NCBI GenBank assembly: GCA_003490025.1
Contig: DNJC01000060.1
Span: 1-64,000 of the forward strand
Length of the DNA: 64,000 nt
Origin: Geobacter sp.
Lineage (GTDB): Bacteria > Desulfobacterota > Desulfuromonadia > Geobacterales > Geobacteraceae
Direction: 5' to 3'
Of the stretch, positions 42,525 to 50,599 are shown piece by piece; the first letter of the stretch is position 1, and each line of letters opens with the position of its first letter. The position numbers and the translations under genes are program-made. Below the pieces are notes generated by a model. The model had not been told where the DNA came from. It did not search any database and was given only the letters and a program-made list of their open reading frames with translations.

Positions 42525-43277
42525 ATGCAACAAAAAGAAGAAATCATCTACGGCCTGAACCCCGTGATGGAAGCCCTGCGCGGCACCCGTCGCATCTTTG
42601 AACTGTTCGTAGCCGGCACCAGCGCCGACAAACGGCTGGAGAAACTGCTGAAACTGGCAGCGGAGCGCAAGGTTCCGGTACGCCAGCGCGAGAAAGCCGA
42701 CCTGAACCGTCTTTGCGGCACCGACCACCACCAGAGCGTCGCCCTGAAGGTCGAGCCTTTCCCCTATGCCGATCTGGACGACGTGCTGGAGAACATCAAG
42801 GAAGAGCCCGACCGACTGGTCCTGGTGCTCGACAGCGTACAGGACCCGCACAACCTGGGCGCCCTGATCCGCAGTGCCGCCTGTGCCGGAGCCCACGCAG
42901 TGGTGATCCCCAAGGATCGCGCCGCAGGCGTCACCGCCGCAGCAGAGAAGGCCTCCGCCGGAGCCGCCGGCACCGTTGCCGTCGCACAGGTGGTCAACAT
43001 CTCCCAAGCCCTGGAGACCCTGAAGCAGGCAGGCTTCTGGATTTACGGAGCCGACGGTTCCGCCAAGCGCACCCTCTACCAAATGGATTTCAGCGGCCCG
43101 GTAGCGCTGGTGATAGGCGGGGAAGGGGAGGGGATACGTCCGCTGGTGAGGAAGGGATGCGACGAAGTAGTGAGCATCCCCCTGCAGGGAGGCGTCAACT
43201 CCCTGAACGCCTCCGTCGCCGGAGGAGTTTTCCTTTTCGAGGTAGTGCGTCAGAGGCTCTCCAAGAAAAAAGCGTGA
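42525..43277 (+). CDS. rlmB: 23S rRNA (guanosine-2'-O-)-methyltransferase RlmB (TrmH family)
   Basis: SPOUT methyltransferase of 250 residues. An N-terminal L30-like substrate-binding domain (about 8-80) precedes the knotted SPOUT domain with LVLDSVQDPHNLGALIRSA, VIGGEGEGIRPLV and VNSLNASVAGG. RlmB methylates the ribose of G2251 of 23S rRNA (E. coli numbering); other TrmH-family targets are possible. The ATG at 42525 is preceded by GAGGT only 4 bp away; the frame is open further upstream but that region is intergenic repeat. tRNA-fMet follows. Confidence 0.9.
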   Translation: MQQKEEIIYGLNPVMEALRGTRRIFELFVAGTSADKRLEKLLKLAAERKVPVRQREKADLNRLCGTDHHQSVALKVEPFPYADLDDVLENIKEEPDRLVLVLDSVQDPHNLGALIRSAACAGAHAVVIPKDRAAGVTAAAEKASAGAAGTVAVAQVVNISQALETLKQAGFWIYGADGSAKRTLYQMDFSGPVALVIGGEGEGIRPLVRKGCDEVVSIPLQGGVNSLNASVAGGVFLFEVVRQRLSKKKA

Positions 43278-43339
43278 TCACGTCATGTTTACATTGACTC
43301 CCGAGGTGCGCTGTAGTATAAATGTCGAGTTGCACATGA

Positions 43340-43416
<77 letters not shown>

Positions 43417-43425
43417 AAACACAAC

Positions 43426-43459
43426 AAGGCACTTGGCTAATTCGCTAAGTGCCTTTTTT
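43426..43459 (+). terminator. Terminator of tRNA-fMet
   Basis: AAGGCACTT (43426-43434) pairs with AAGTGCCTT (43447-43455), then T run to 43459. A similar sequence recurs at 58114-58147. Confidence 0.9.
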
Positions 43460-43633
43460 GTTAGGTCCGACGCAGATATTGACGCAGGTTACATTGACGC
43501 AGTTAGATGCTTAAGATACTCCTAGAATCCTCCGCTCTACCATATACCGCTGTTAAGCCCATGAAATCCCACACCCTCCATTGGTAAGATCTTGCCTGGT
43601 CGTTCTTGCATCTCGGTGGCAACGATGATATTC

Positions 43634-43650
43634 TGGTCTTGTATAGACCA
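43634..43650. promoter_or_regulatory. Palindrome upstream of the toxin-antitoxin pair
   Basis: TGGTCT-N5-AGACCA (43634-43650) lies 17 bp before the antitoxin ATG, just upstream of its AGGAGG site. It is a plausible operator for autorepression by the antitoxin/toxin complex. Confidence 0.6.
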
Positions 43651-43666
43651 AAACAGGAGGGCTCGT

Positions 43667-43900
43667 ATGGACATTGGTGTCTATCAGGCGAAAACACATC
43701 TCCCCGAGTTGCTGGCAAAGGTGGCTCACGGTGAACAGGTCACCATCACCCGCCACGGCCAGGCAATTGCCCGCTTGGTGCCGGCCGAGCCGGTCCGGCA
43801 GCGGGACGTGCTGGGAGTGATTGAAGAGTTGAAAACCCTAGCTAGGGGGAGGCACGCGGATATGCCGATCAGGGAGATGATTGCCGAGGGTAGGCGATGA
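43667..43900 (+). CDS. Antitoxin of Phd/YefM type, partner of a VapC-like toxin
   Basis: Protein of 77 residues. The N-terminal part (MDIGVYQAKTHLPELLAKVAHG cited in part as GVYQAKTHLPELL) and TITRHGQAIARLVP match the Phd/YefM DNA-binding antitoxin fold; the C-terminal 30 residues would wrap the toxin. AGGAGG stands 6 bp before ATG 43667. The stop overlaps the toxin start (ATGA at 43897-43900), the usual coupling in these operons. A palindrome upstream may be the operator. Confidence 0.88.
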   Translation: MDIGVYQAKTHLPELLAKVAHGEQVTITRHGQAIARLVPAEPVRQRDVLGVIEELKTLARGRHADMPIREMIAEGRR

Positions 43901-44316
43901 ATCGGTTCGTGCTGGATACGTCGGTTGCCGTTTCCTGGTTCTTTGAAGACGAGACGGGGGAATACACAGCCACGGTGCTTGAAAGTCTCACTGACTGGGA
44001 AGCTGTGGTACCCTCCCTCTTGCCGCTGGAGGTGGCGAATGTGCTCCTCGTGGCCGAGCGTCGTAAACGATGCAGCGAAGCCGAGGCGGTCCGATTCATC
44101 GAGCTTCTGGAAAGCCTTCCCATCACTACGGACGACGATACGGCCCGCCGTGCCCTGAATCGGACCTATCAGCTCGCTCGGGAATACGGTTTGACCTCCT
44201 ACGATGCTACCTACCTGGAACTGGCTATGCGTCTCGGCGTGCCGCTGGCAACCATGGATAGGCAACTCGCAGATGCAGCGATTAAGGCCGGTGTTGAGAT
44301 CTTCCTGCAGAAATGA
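43897..44316 (+). CDS. vapC: PIN-domain toxin, VapC family
   Basis: Protein of 139 residues with the PIN ribonuclease fold. Acidic residues expected for metal binding are FVLDTSVAVSW (first Asp), LLPLEVANVL (Glu), YDATYLELA (Asp) and LATMDRQL (last Asp). VapC toxins cleave tRNA or rRNA when freed from antitoxin. It forms a two-gene unit with the Phd-type antitoxin. Pairing of a PIN toxin with a Phd-type rather than AbrB-type antitoxin is common. Confidence 0.9.
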   Translation: MNRFVLDTSVAVSWFFEDETGEYTATVLESLTDWEAVVPSLLPLEVANVLLVAERRKRCSEAEAVRFIELLESLPITTDDDTARRALNRTYQLAREYGLTSYDATYLELAMRLGVPLATMDRQLADAAIKAGVEIFLQK

Positions 44317-44353
44317 TGTGCCCCGCAACACCCTCTCGCAACACTCCGCAATG

Positions 44354-46120
44354 CTATTCAATCGTTTTCATCAGCTCGTAGGCGATGTTGGTGCTTTCGA
44401 GGCGCATGATGCTCTCTTCCGCGCTCCCGTAACTCAATAGATTGATGCTCCCGTACCACACTATCTTTTCGTCGACAATGGCGAACTTTTGATGGATGCC
44501 GGGGCGAAAAGCCAGAGTTACTCCGGCATCACACAGTGAGGCGAGAGTCGCTTTTAGCGTAACGGCATCCATTCCATCACAGTTCTCCACCGGTCTAGTC
44601 ACTACTGTCACCCTGACATTATTCCCGAGGGCGACCAGCAGCTGTTGCATCATCAGGATCGTTCTTTTTCTTGTAATGAAGGGGCTGACAATGAGAATGT
44701 CTCTTTTGGCCGAGAGGATATCATTGTTATAAACTGGCAGGAAATTGCCATTATCAAAGATGATGTCGACAGCCTCCCCCAGGAGACCTTCCCCTCTTGA
44801 TTTGTAGCCGATGGACGCGTAACCGTTGAGGCGCTTCTGGTACATCCTCGCCAGCATGCTCACGTGGGTATCAACGTAGTCGTATATTTGTACATCCTTC
44901 TTGTTCTCAAAAAGCCTGTGCAGCCTTCCTGCATATTGCTGCACGGTGCCTTTCCAGGAGATTGGCATGGTTAGAAAAAGCGTGTCGAGACGGGGCTCAT
45001 CGAATCCCTCCCCGACGTACTTCCCGGTTGCTACCAGTACCATCTTCCGATCGCCGGGTGTCTCTGCTATGCGCTTCAAAATCTCTCCGGCTTCTCTCGT
45101 TCCACGACCTCCAGTCAGAGTAATAACTTCCGGAATTTTCCTGTCAAGCGCGGCAGCAAGCAGCCTTACATGCGCGGTCCTTTCCGTTAACACGAGACAG
45201 TTCCTGCCGTTCTCATAGCTTTTCACCACATCGTCCACAATCTGCTGGTTGCGCAACTCATCGGCCACCATGGCGGCATAATGTTCCTGAATCGAGACAT
45301 CCTTCTCATCTCGCCCCGGCGGGGATCGGAAGGAGGTGAACCTTGGTGTGACGAGATGATCGAATGGCCTTTTCTCCGCCTGTTTCTTGGCGTCATCCCG
45401 ATACCTGATCGGCCCGCATTGCATGAGGATGATAGGATGATGACCGTCCTTTCTGACAGGGGTAGCAGTCAAGCCATACACGTACTTTGCTGCGGCTGTC
45501 TTCAGTATCTCCTCGAAGCTGAAGGCTGCAACATGGTGGCATTCATCAACGATGATCAAGCCGTAGTCCTTGACACAATCCCTGACATCCCCCTTCCTGC
45601 TTAGCGATTGCATCAATGCGATATCAATAATTCCGCTGAGGTTGTCTTTGCCTTGTCCCAACTGTCCTATGATGCTCCTTGCCTTTTTTCTGCCTCTCCT
45701 TTTCCCGGTCGGCTGTTCCTCCGGCATGCACTCATTGATGGTGAGGAACTCCATCAATTTGCTTCTCCATTGGGAGACCAGATTCGTCTTATCAACGATA
45801 ATAAGGGTGTTCACCTTCCTTTCCGCAATCAGCTTTATTGCCACGACTGTCTTGCCGAAAGCCGTCGTCCCCGATAGCAGCCCGTTATCCTGGGCGAGCA
45901 GCCTTTCCAGCGCCATCGGCTGGTCCTCCCTGAGGTCACCGTTAAACTCGACGTCGATCCTCCGGCCTCCATTGCTTCTGTCCAGCCATGTCAACTCCAC
46001 GCCATGTTCTGCTAATACGGAGCCGAGTTCCTCCTGGCATCCCCTCGGCAAACAGAGATGTTGGGGGGTATCTTCCGCGCAGCAGATTATTCTGGGCTTG
46101 TCGAAGGTCGGCATGCGCAT
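44354..46120 (-). CDS. TOTE conflict system, helicase-nuclease part (3' part of a split gene)
   Basis: Open frame of 588 residues. An SF2 helicase (about 60-420) has Walker A GTTAFGKTVVA, Walker B VDECHH, GLTATPVRKDG and QYAGRLHRL. A PLD-type nuclease domain follows (about 450-585; HQKFAIVDEKIVWYGSINLL within 20 residues, the HxK...N pattern). TOTE systems normally encode primase, helicase and PLD nuclease as one polypeptide. The sequence upstream of its first ATG reads NPEFYKFQAMRMPTF in the helicase frame, which is the normal joining sequence of the fused family, so this is the downstream half of a gene split by a frameshift near 46146-46150. Reinitiation at one of two ATGs (46126-46115) is possible. 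Expected role: response to invading DNA. Confidence 0.82.
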   Translation of the reverse strand: MRMPTFDKPRIICCAEDTPQHLCLPRGCQEELGSVLAEHGVELTWLDRSNGGRRIDVEFNGDLREDQPMALERLLAQDNGLLSGTTAFGKTVVAIKLIAERKVNTLIIVDKTNLVSQWRSKLMEFLTINECMPEEQPTGKRRGRKKARSIIGQLGQGKDNLSGIIDIALMQSLSRKGDVRDCVKDYGLIIVDECHHVAAFSFEEILKTAAAKYVYGLTATPVRKDGHHPIILMQCGPIRYRDDAKKQAEKRPFDHLVTPRFTSFRSPPGRDEKDVSIQEHYAAMVADELRNQQIVDDVVKSYENGRNCLVLTERTAHVRLLAAALDRKIPEVITLTGGRGTREAGEILKRIAETPGDRKMVLVATGKYVGEGFDEPRLDTLFLTMPISWKGTVQQYAGRLHRLFENKKDVQIYDYVDTHVSMLARMYQKRLNGYASIGYKSRGEGLLGEAVDIIFDNGNFLPVYNNDILSAKRDILIVSPFITRKRTILMMQQLLVALGNNVRVTVVTRPVENCDGMDAVTLKATLASLCDAGVTLAFRPGIHQKFAIVDEKIVWYGSINLLSYGSAEESIMRLESTNIAYELMKTIE

Positions 46121-46155
46121 TGCCTGAAACTTATAGAACTCCGGATTTTCTTAAT
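46115..46155 (-). pseudogene. Frameshift junction in the TOTE gene
   Basis: The primase frame stops at 46131, while the helicase frame is already open from the A4 run at 46149-46146 on. In the helicase frame this junction encodes NPEFYKFQAMRMPTF, matching the continuous joining region of intact relatives. A one-base indel at the A run, or recoding there, explains the split. Confidence 0.75.
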
Positions 46156-47279
46156 GCCGCCAGGCGTTTCAGTCGGTTGAGCGCCCGTTCCGAAATGCCG
46201 GCCTTCGGGATGAAGAGCATGTTGGCTTTTACAATTTCCAGCTTCCGAGGGAAGTCCCCTTCCGACAATTTGACTTCAACCGCTTCCCAGGGCTTTTGAA
46301 CCTCCTCTTCGTCCGGTTTGAGTACTCCCAGTTCGTGCCCTTGGCACAGCATGGCTGAAAGCGATCTCGCGTCATTCTCCGACAACCGCTTTATTGAGGC
46401 GAGGAAGGCCCACTGGTCAGTGTAGGGGACAAACTCCTCGTCCACGAATTCGCTGTTCCCAGCCCTTCTTGCCTCTTTCTGCAAAGGCAAGGCTATGAGA
46501 TTGCCGAAACCGCCCTTCGGCATGGTGTCCTGATTTGGGAAGAATCTGTCGTAGGACTTGAAGGTGATCTCGTGTCGCTTGCTGGTGGCGCAGGTCAGCA
46601 ATGATGTGCCGAACTTCCTTGCTAACGCTGACGGTACCGGACTATCGAAGAAAATCCAGACATGACCGCCGTTGCCGGATCGGGAACGCTCGACGGCAAC
46701 CGGGATGTCCGCTTCGCGGCAGACTGCTCTCAATACTGAGATATCCTTTTGCCACTCTCCCTTATCGAAGTCGATTGCCAGGAACCAGCATGTATCGTCA
46801 GGGAGCATTGGGTACATCCCTATGACGACCTCCCCAAGAAGGTGTTTTTTCACAGCACCCTGGTCCAAGGACGCATATGCCTTGTTATCGCAATGAGTGC
46901 AGGTTACGCGGGGTTTCAGGCAGGTTCCTCTTTCCCATTCATTCAGGCAGACAGGGGAGTAACCTGACTTATGGTCCCTTTTACCTTCCCATCTCTTTGC
47001 GTAGACATCGTCCCGTCCCTTGAAGAGCGACATGAAGAGGCCGATCTTATCGGCCACATCAGACGCGTTGCTCACTGCGGGTCGCGGTATGGAATCTTTT
47101 CCTTGTGGACTGGCAGCTGTTTCAGGCGCGTGATCTTCGCTTCCGGTAGAAAGAAACAGTTCCGCAATACCCAATTTGGCTTTTAAAGCATGGTTCTGTT
47201 CTTTTAACCTTCTGTTCTCAGCAACAACCGTTTGGTAGAGTTGCAACAGCTCTTCGAAAGAGGAATCTTCAGCGTTCAC
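46131..47279 (-). CDS. TOTE conflict system, archaeo-eukaryotic primase part (5' part of a split gene)
   Basis: Open frame of 382 residues. The N-terminal 40 residues form a coiled coil (ELLQLYQTVVAENRRLKEQN). A cysteine cluster (CLKPRVTCTHC) precedes the archaeo-eukaryotic primase catalytic region: WFLAIDFDKG (the DxD pair), VERSRSGNGGHVWIFFD (conserved His) and the later FPNQDTMPKGGFGNLIALP. The reading frame ends shortly after GISERALNRLKRLAALRK, where the frame that continues into the helicase is shifted by one base. The primase domain itself appears complete. ATG 47279 is the likely start. Codon use and lower GC content fit the surrounding island. Confidence 0.82.
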   Translation of the reverse strand: MNAEDSSFEELLQLYQTVVAENRRLKEQNHALKAKLGIAELFLSTGSEDHAPETAASPQGKDSIPRPAVSNASDVADKIGLFMSLFKGRDDVYAKRWEGKRDHKSGYSPVCLNEWERGTCLKPRVTCTHCDNKAYASLDQGAVKKHLLGEVVIGMYPMLPDDTCWFLAIDFDKGEWQKDISVLRAVCREADIPVAVERSRSGNGGHVWIFFDSPVPSALARKFGTSLLTCATSKRHEITFKSYDRFFPNQDTMPKGGFGNLIALPLQKEARRAGNSEFVDEEFVPYTDQWAFLASIKRLSENDARSLSAMLCQGHELGVLKPDEEEVQKPWEAVEVKLSEGDFPRKLEIVKANMLFIPKAGISERALNRLKRLAALRKSGVL

Positions 47280-47360
47280 ATTGGACCTCGACGATCTATC
47301 TACGGAAAAGCGGCTCCCAGCCCCTGCGGTAGAACAGGATAGAGAGGCAGTGAGACCCGT

Positions 47361-48728
47361 CTATACTTTCTCCTGCCACATCTTGAATTCCGCCGGCCGC
47401 AGGCGGAATCGGGCGATATTCCCTTCGTGTAAGCCCCTCAATTCTGCCTGCACCAGAGTGATGAACTTTTGACGGTCACCTTCCGGAAGGTGTTTAGCGG
47501 TCCACCCATTGACAAATTCCTGAGTTCCCGCAGCAGGGTTTAGGACAACGTCGCGGATCACCTCAGTCAAGGCAGAGCGGTATTTCAGGCGGAACGGGTC
47601 CGGTTCCCCCAACTCTTCCCTGGCGCTCAGGTAGCGTTTCACCGACCGCTCGTACCCCCAGACAAAGATGTCGCGCAAAAGCTCGATACGGTTCGACTCA
47701 TATACCCCAAGGATCCCCTCGACGTAGGCTTGTTTTGGCACGTCTATGAAGGATAACGGGCAGAGGTTGTTTCTGGTAAGAGGTATGTTAGCCGAGAGGC
47801 GGGCCACCCGCTTATTAACATCCTCAAATGGCTGCAGATAGGAGAGATGCACCAAAGCGAAGAACGATTGCTCGAAGGGGTCGATGATGGTATCCGCCGT
47901 ATCGAGAACCCGCTGAAAGTATTCGTCCAAAAGTTGCGGGGCTGATAGCGGTGTGTAAACCGAACCGCCGATGCCGACGGCAATCTGACGCAGCCGGCCG
48001 CAGGCCTCCGGGTTGGGGAGAAGGTTGTCGGACAGGAGCGCGTGGAGGTTCAGGACGGAATACCTGTTGAAGCCGATATCATCGGCCGACTCTACAAGAA
48101 ACTCGATGGCCTGCTTGTGATTCAGGATCATCTGGGTTTCCAGCGCATCCTTCCCGTCTGCCGCCTGGCCGAAGGAGATCAGTTGCTCGGTTTCCAGCAG
48201 GGAGTAGGTATTGCCTTCCAGATAGCTGGACGCCCAGGAAAGGTCGATGAGCAACCTGCCCATGACCTCTCGTGCCACGGTGCCGGCGGGCAAGACCCTT
48301 TGGTGGGAGCGGCCGATTTGATGCAGATGGGAACGGATGGCGTCGTCAAGATACGGTCCCGACTGGGGATAGGAGAGGAGAAAGTCGCGTTTATAACCGA
48401 CCGGTTCTCGACGTTGAATCGGCTGGCTGACATAACTGCGGACTGCGCGTCCGGCCTCGGAGAGGGGAATGAGCGATTCTCCAGGTTCCGCGATTTTGGC
48501 CGACTCTGGTACAAGTGGCCAATATACGCGTCCCTTGAATACTCCGGTGGCGCGAATGCGGTTGCTCTCTATGAGAACACTAAGACGGCGCAACAGGGAA
48601 CGACGATTCAAAACCATTCCTGCTGCGGAAAGGGCCTTCTCCAGGTCGGTTATACCGACTCCATGCGGATACGACGCAATCTGCTGCTCGATCTGCCTCA
48701 GTTCCTGTTCTGCACTATGATTAGGCAC
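47361..48728 (-). CDS. Fic-domain protein with altered active-site motif and N-terminal winged helix
   Basis: Protein of 455 residues. An N-terminal helix-turn-helix-like region (about 5-75; VGITDLEKALSAAG, RRSLLRRLSVLIES) precedes the Fic fold (about 130-370). The inhibitory motif SSYLEGN (SxxxEG) is present on the N-terminal side. The Fic loop reads LQPFEDVNKRVARL, where the canonical sequence is HPFxDGNGR: the catalytic His is Gln and the first Gly is Val, while Phe, Asp, Asn and Arg remain. AMPylation by the usual mechanism is therefore doubtful. I choose GTG 48728 (AAAGGATG upstream); the frame opens at 48773, but that codon lies in the predicted -10 box. Confidence 0.82.
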   Translation of the reverse strand: MPNHSAEQELRQIEQQIASYPHGVGITDLEKALSAAGMVLNRRSLLRRLSVLIESNRIRATGVFKGRVYWPLVPESAKIAEPGESLIPLSEAGRAVRSYVSQPIQRREPVGYKRDFLLSYPQSGPYLDDAIRSHLHQIGRSHQRVLPAGTVAREVMGRLLIDLSWASSYLEGNTYSLLETEQLISFGQAADGKDALETQMILNHKQAIEFLVESADDIGFNRYSVLNLHALLSDNLLPNPEACGRLRQIAVGIGGSVYTPLSAPQLLDEYFQRVLDTADTIIDPFEQSFFALVHLSYLQPFEDVNKRVARLSANIPLTRNNLCPLSFIDVPKQAYVEGILGVYESNRIELLRDIFVWGYERSVKRYLSAREELGEPDPFRLKYRSALTEVIRDVVLNPAAGTQEFVNGWTAKHLPEGDRQKFITLVQAELRGLHEGNIARFRLRPAEFKMWQEKV

Positions 48729-48741
48729 AAGACATCCTTTC

Positions 48742-48807
48742 TGTCGCGAAAATTCTTTTCGTGACAAAATCATACGCTTTTTGTCACGAAAATCAATATT
48801 CGTGACA
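48742..48807. promoter_or_regulatory. Two palindromes and a promoter in front of the Fic-like gene
   Basis: TGTCGCGAAAA-TTC-TTTTCGTGACA (48742-48766) and TGTCACGAA-N8-TTCGTGACA (48782-48807) share the half-site TGTCACGAA. On the minus strand a promoter (TTGATT, 16-bp spacer, TATGAT at 48774-48769) lies between and over them. The layout suggests autoregulation, possibly by the winged-helix part of the Fic-like protein. Confidence 0.65.
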
Positions 48808-48943
48808 TTGCCTCAGCGGTCCCTGTCAACATCAGTAGCTTGCGTTCCTGGCGTACTTCGCGCTACGGCTTTTGCTTGTTGCGCCCCAGGAAAGGGGTGC
48901 TAATGTATTGGGAGTTGCTAATCAAACTAGGGAGGTGCCCGCT

Positions 48944-49570
48944 ATGGCGAAAAATCCGTTAGGTGGGGGAAGCGACGAAGAGGTGATTCGCGTGACTGGA
49001 GACCTCATCAGCACTTTGGCGAAGGACTCCTCTATTCTGGAAAGCATCACCTTGCTGTTGCCGGATCTTCAGAAGATCCAGTCCGCCCATGAGCGCCACC
49101 GCAACCTGTTTAGCGATGTGTTAGGTGGCAACCGCGAGAAGGAGGGGGAACTGCAGGCGGTCCGGCAAGAAGTCAGTACGCAGCTTGGGCTGTTTCGCGG
49201 AATGGCGGTACTAGCGGGGAGCCAGGACCCCAGCATCCCTCAGAAGCTCGGATGGGCTCACCCGCAGCCCATAACGAAGCGGAACGCAGGCCATTTGACC
49301 GCTACGGAAAACTTCAGACTGGTGTATGACGGACACGTTTTGATAGCGAGGGCGAATGCGGTCAAAGGCGCAAAGAGTTACGAGGTGTGGGGCTGTGATG
49401 GCGATCCCCTAATAGAGAGCAACTGGAGGCACATCACTACCTCTGGTCGGGTGAAACGGATCGAGTTAACCGGCCTCACTCCCGGAAAGGTGTACTACTT
49501 CAGGATCAGAGCGATCTCGTCCACCGGCCCGGGGCCTTGGTCCAACTTCCTCAGCATGATGGCCATCTAG
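48944..49570 (+). CDS. Hypothetical protein with C-terminal fibronectin type III-like domain
   Basis: Protein of 208 residues, no signal peptide or membrane segment. The N-terminal part is helical (SILESITLLLPDLQKIQSAH, then an acidic coiled stretch). The C-terminal 95 residues (about 110-205) resemble a fibronectin type III fold: LVYDGHVLIARANAVKGAKS, YEVWG, and the ending LTPGKVYYFRIRAISSTGPG. AGGGAGGTG precedes ATG 48944. It lies downstream of a palindromic region in the divergent direction from the Fic-like gene and before a minisatellite. Function unknown. Confidence 0.72.
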   Translation: MAKNPLGGGSDEEVIRVTGDLISTLAKDSSILESITLLLPDLQKIQSAHERHRNLFSDVLGGNREKEGELQAVRQEVSTQLGLFRGMAVLAGSQDPSIPQKLGWAHPQPITKRNAGHLTATENFRLVYDGHVLIARANAVKGAKSYEVWGCDGDPLIESNWRHITTSGRVKRIELTGLTPGKVYYFRIRAISSTGPGPWSNFLSMMAI

Positions 49571-49663
49571 ATCTTCAGCTCTCAACGACGCGGCCGCCAT
49601 CGCCTGCTCTCCTTTCCCCTCTGCAGCAGGCGGTGGTGGCCTTCACAATCACCCATCCCCGCA

Positions 49664-49965
49664 GTTTTCTGAACAACTGCCCACTTGTTTAGAAAACCTA
49701 CCCAGTTGTCTGTAAAACCTGCCAAGTTTTCCGAAAACCTACCCAGTTGTTCCGAAAACATGCCAAGTTGTTCCGAAAATATGCCCAGTTGTTCCGAAAA
49801 CTGCCCAGTTGTTCCGAAAACTGCCCAGTTGTTCCGAAAACTGCCCAGTTGTTCCGAAAACATACCCAGTTGTTCCGAAAACATACCCAGTTGTTCCGAA
49901 AACTGCCGAGTTGTTCCCAAAACGTGCCGAGTTGTCCCCAAAACATGCCAAGTTATTTCGCCCCC
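49664..49965. repeat. Minisatellite of 20-21 bp units
   Basis: About 15 head-to-tail units of the form CCCAGTTGTTCCGAAAACTG, some with CATA or CATG instead of CTG. The central units are nearly identical and the outer ones diverge. No unique spacers separate them, so this is a tandem repeat, not a CRISPR array. Confidence 0.9.
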
Positions 49966-50031
49966 CCCCAAGTAGTTCAAGAAAGATGTCTGGACGTGGG
50001 CGTGTGAAGAGCTTTGTGTAAATGGCCGCAG

Positions 50032-50130
50032 TTAGGATTTTGGCAGTCTGTCTTCAAAGAGGATTGCGAAGCGGGCCATTGCCGCTTTCCAGTTGGGGCG
50101 GGCGGGACGCTGGTAACTTGTGTAACATAT
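50032..50130 (-). pseudogene. Remnant of a transposase C-terminus
   Basis: The minus strand reads SYQRPARPNWKAAMARF followed by AILFEDRLPKS and a stop. NWKxAxxxFAIxFEDR resembles the C-terminal end of IS256 (mutator)-type transposases. A stop lies in frame about 40 codons upstream, and no inverted repeats are seen, so only a fragment is left. Confidence 0.4.
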
Positions 50131-50251
50131 AGGGCCGCTGTCAGCACCGACTTTTCAAGCATTGAAGCACCTCGGCGTTCCGTGGAAGAGGGTAAAATGC
50201 TGCTAACTTGAGTGAGATTTGAAGGAAGGAGGAAACGTCTTCGGTATTGCG

Positions 50252-50599
50252 CTAATCCGGCCCCGCTTCGCGACCAACAATCTCTGTCATGGCCGCACCA
50301 AGTTCAGGTATCTTATTTTGCACGATATCCCAGACAAGCTCGTAATCGACGCCCAGATAATCATGAATCAGTTTGTCCCTGGTTCCGGCCATCTTCCGCC
50401 ATTCAACCTGGGTATACTTGGCACGAAACTCATCGGGAATCTGTTTGACAGCTTCGCCTATTATTTCGAGACTCCTGACAAATGCCCTCTTTAGCGTCTC
50501 ATCCTGAAGAAAGAGTTCGCGCGTCGTCAGCTTGGAAGCCTCCATCAGGTACTCCGATTCCAGCAAGATATGCTGGCAGTAGCTAATGGATGGTTTCAT
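50252..50599 (-). CDS. hepT: HepT-type HEPN toxin (DUF86)
   Basis: Helical HEPN-domain ribonuclease of 115 residues. The active-site motif RDKLIHDY matches R-x4-H-x-Y; the Tyr is the residue AMPylated by the partner nucleotidyltransferase in the HepT/MntA (type VII) toxin-antitoxin system. It is downstream of mntA and overlaps its end by 17 bp, so both are cotranscribed from the minus-strand promoter near 50910-50937. ATG 50599 is chosen; a TTG at 50617 would add six residues. HEPN RNases of this kind target tRNA. Confidence 0.88.
   Translation of the reverse strand: MKPSISYCQHILLESEYLMEASKLTTRELFLQDETLKRAFVRSLEIIGEAVKQIPDEFRAKYTQVEWRKMAGTRDKLIHDYLGVDYELVWDIVQNKIPELGAAMTEIVGREAGPD

Larger units (their letters stand above)
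49571..50251. other. Long non-genic stretch with minisatellite and transposase remnant
   Basis: The 681-bp interval between the fibronectin-like gene and hepT contains a 20-21 bp tandem repeat (49664-49965) and, on the minus strand, a short transposase-like C-terminal remnant (50032-50130). Open frames over the repeat exist in several frames only because the unit lacks stops. I see no supported gene. Confidence 0.65.

Noticed and set aside
43440..43660. Possible integrase gene next to tRNA-fMet
   Set aside because: No frame in this interval resembles a tyrosine or serine recombinase; only short unsupported frames are present.
49664..49965. Possible CRISPR array
   Set aside because: Units of 20-21 bp follow each other directly with only 2-5 variable bases; there are no unique spacers and no cas genes nearby.
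49582..49980. Protein of about 130 residues with FSEQLG-like repeats on the minus strand over the minisatellite
   Set aside because: The repeat is open in several frames on both strands, there is no ribosome site, and composition is a by-product of the tandem unit.
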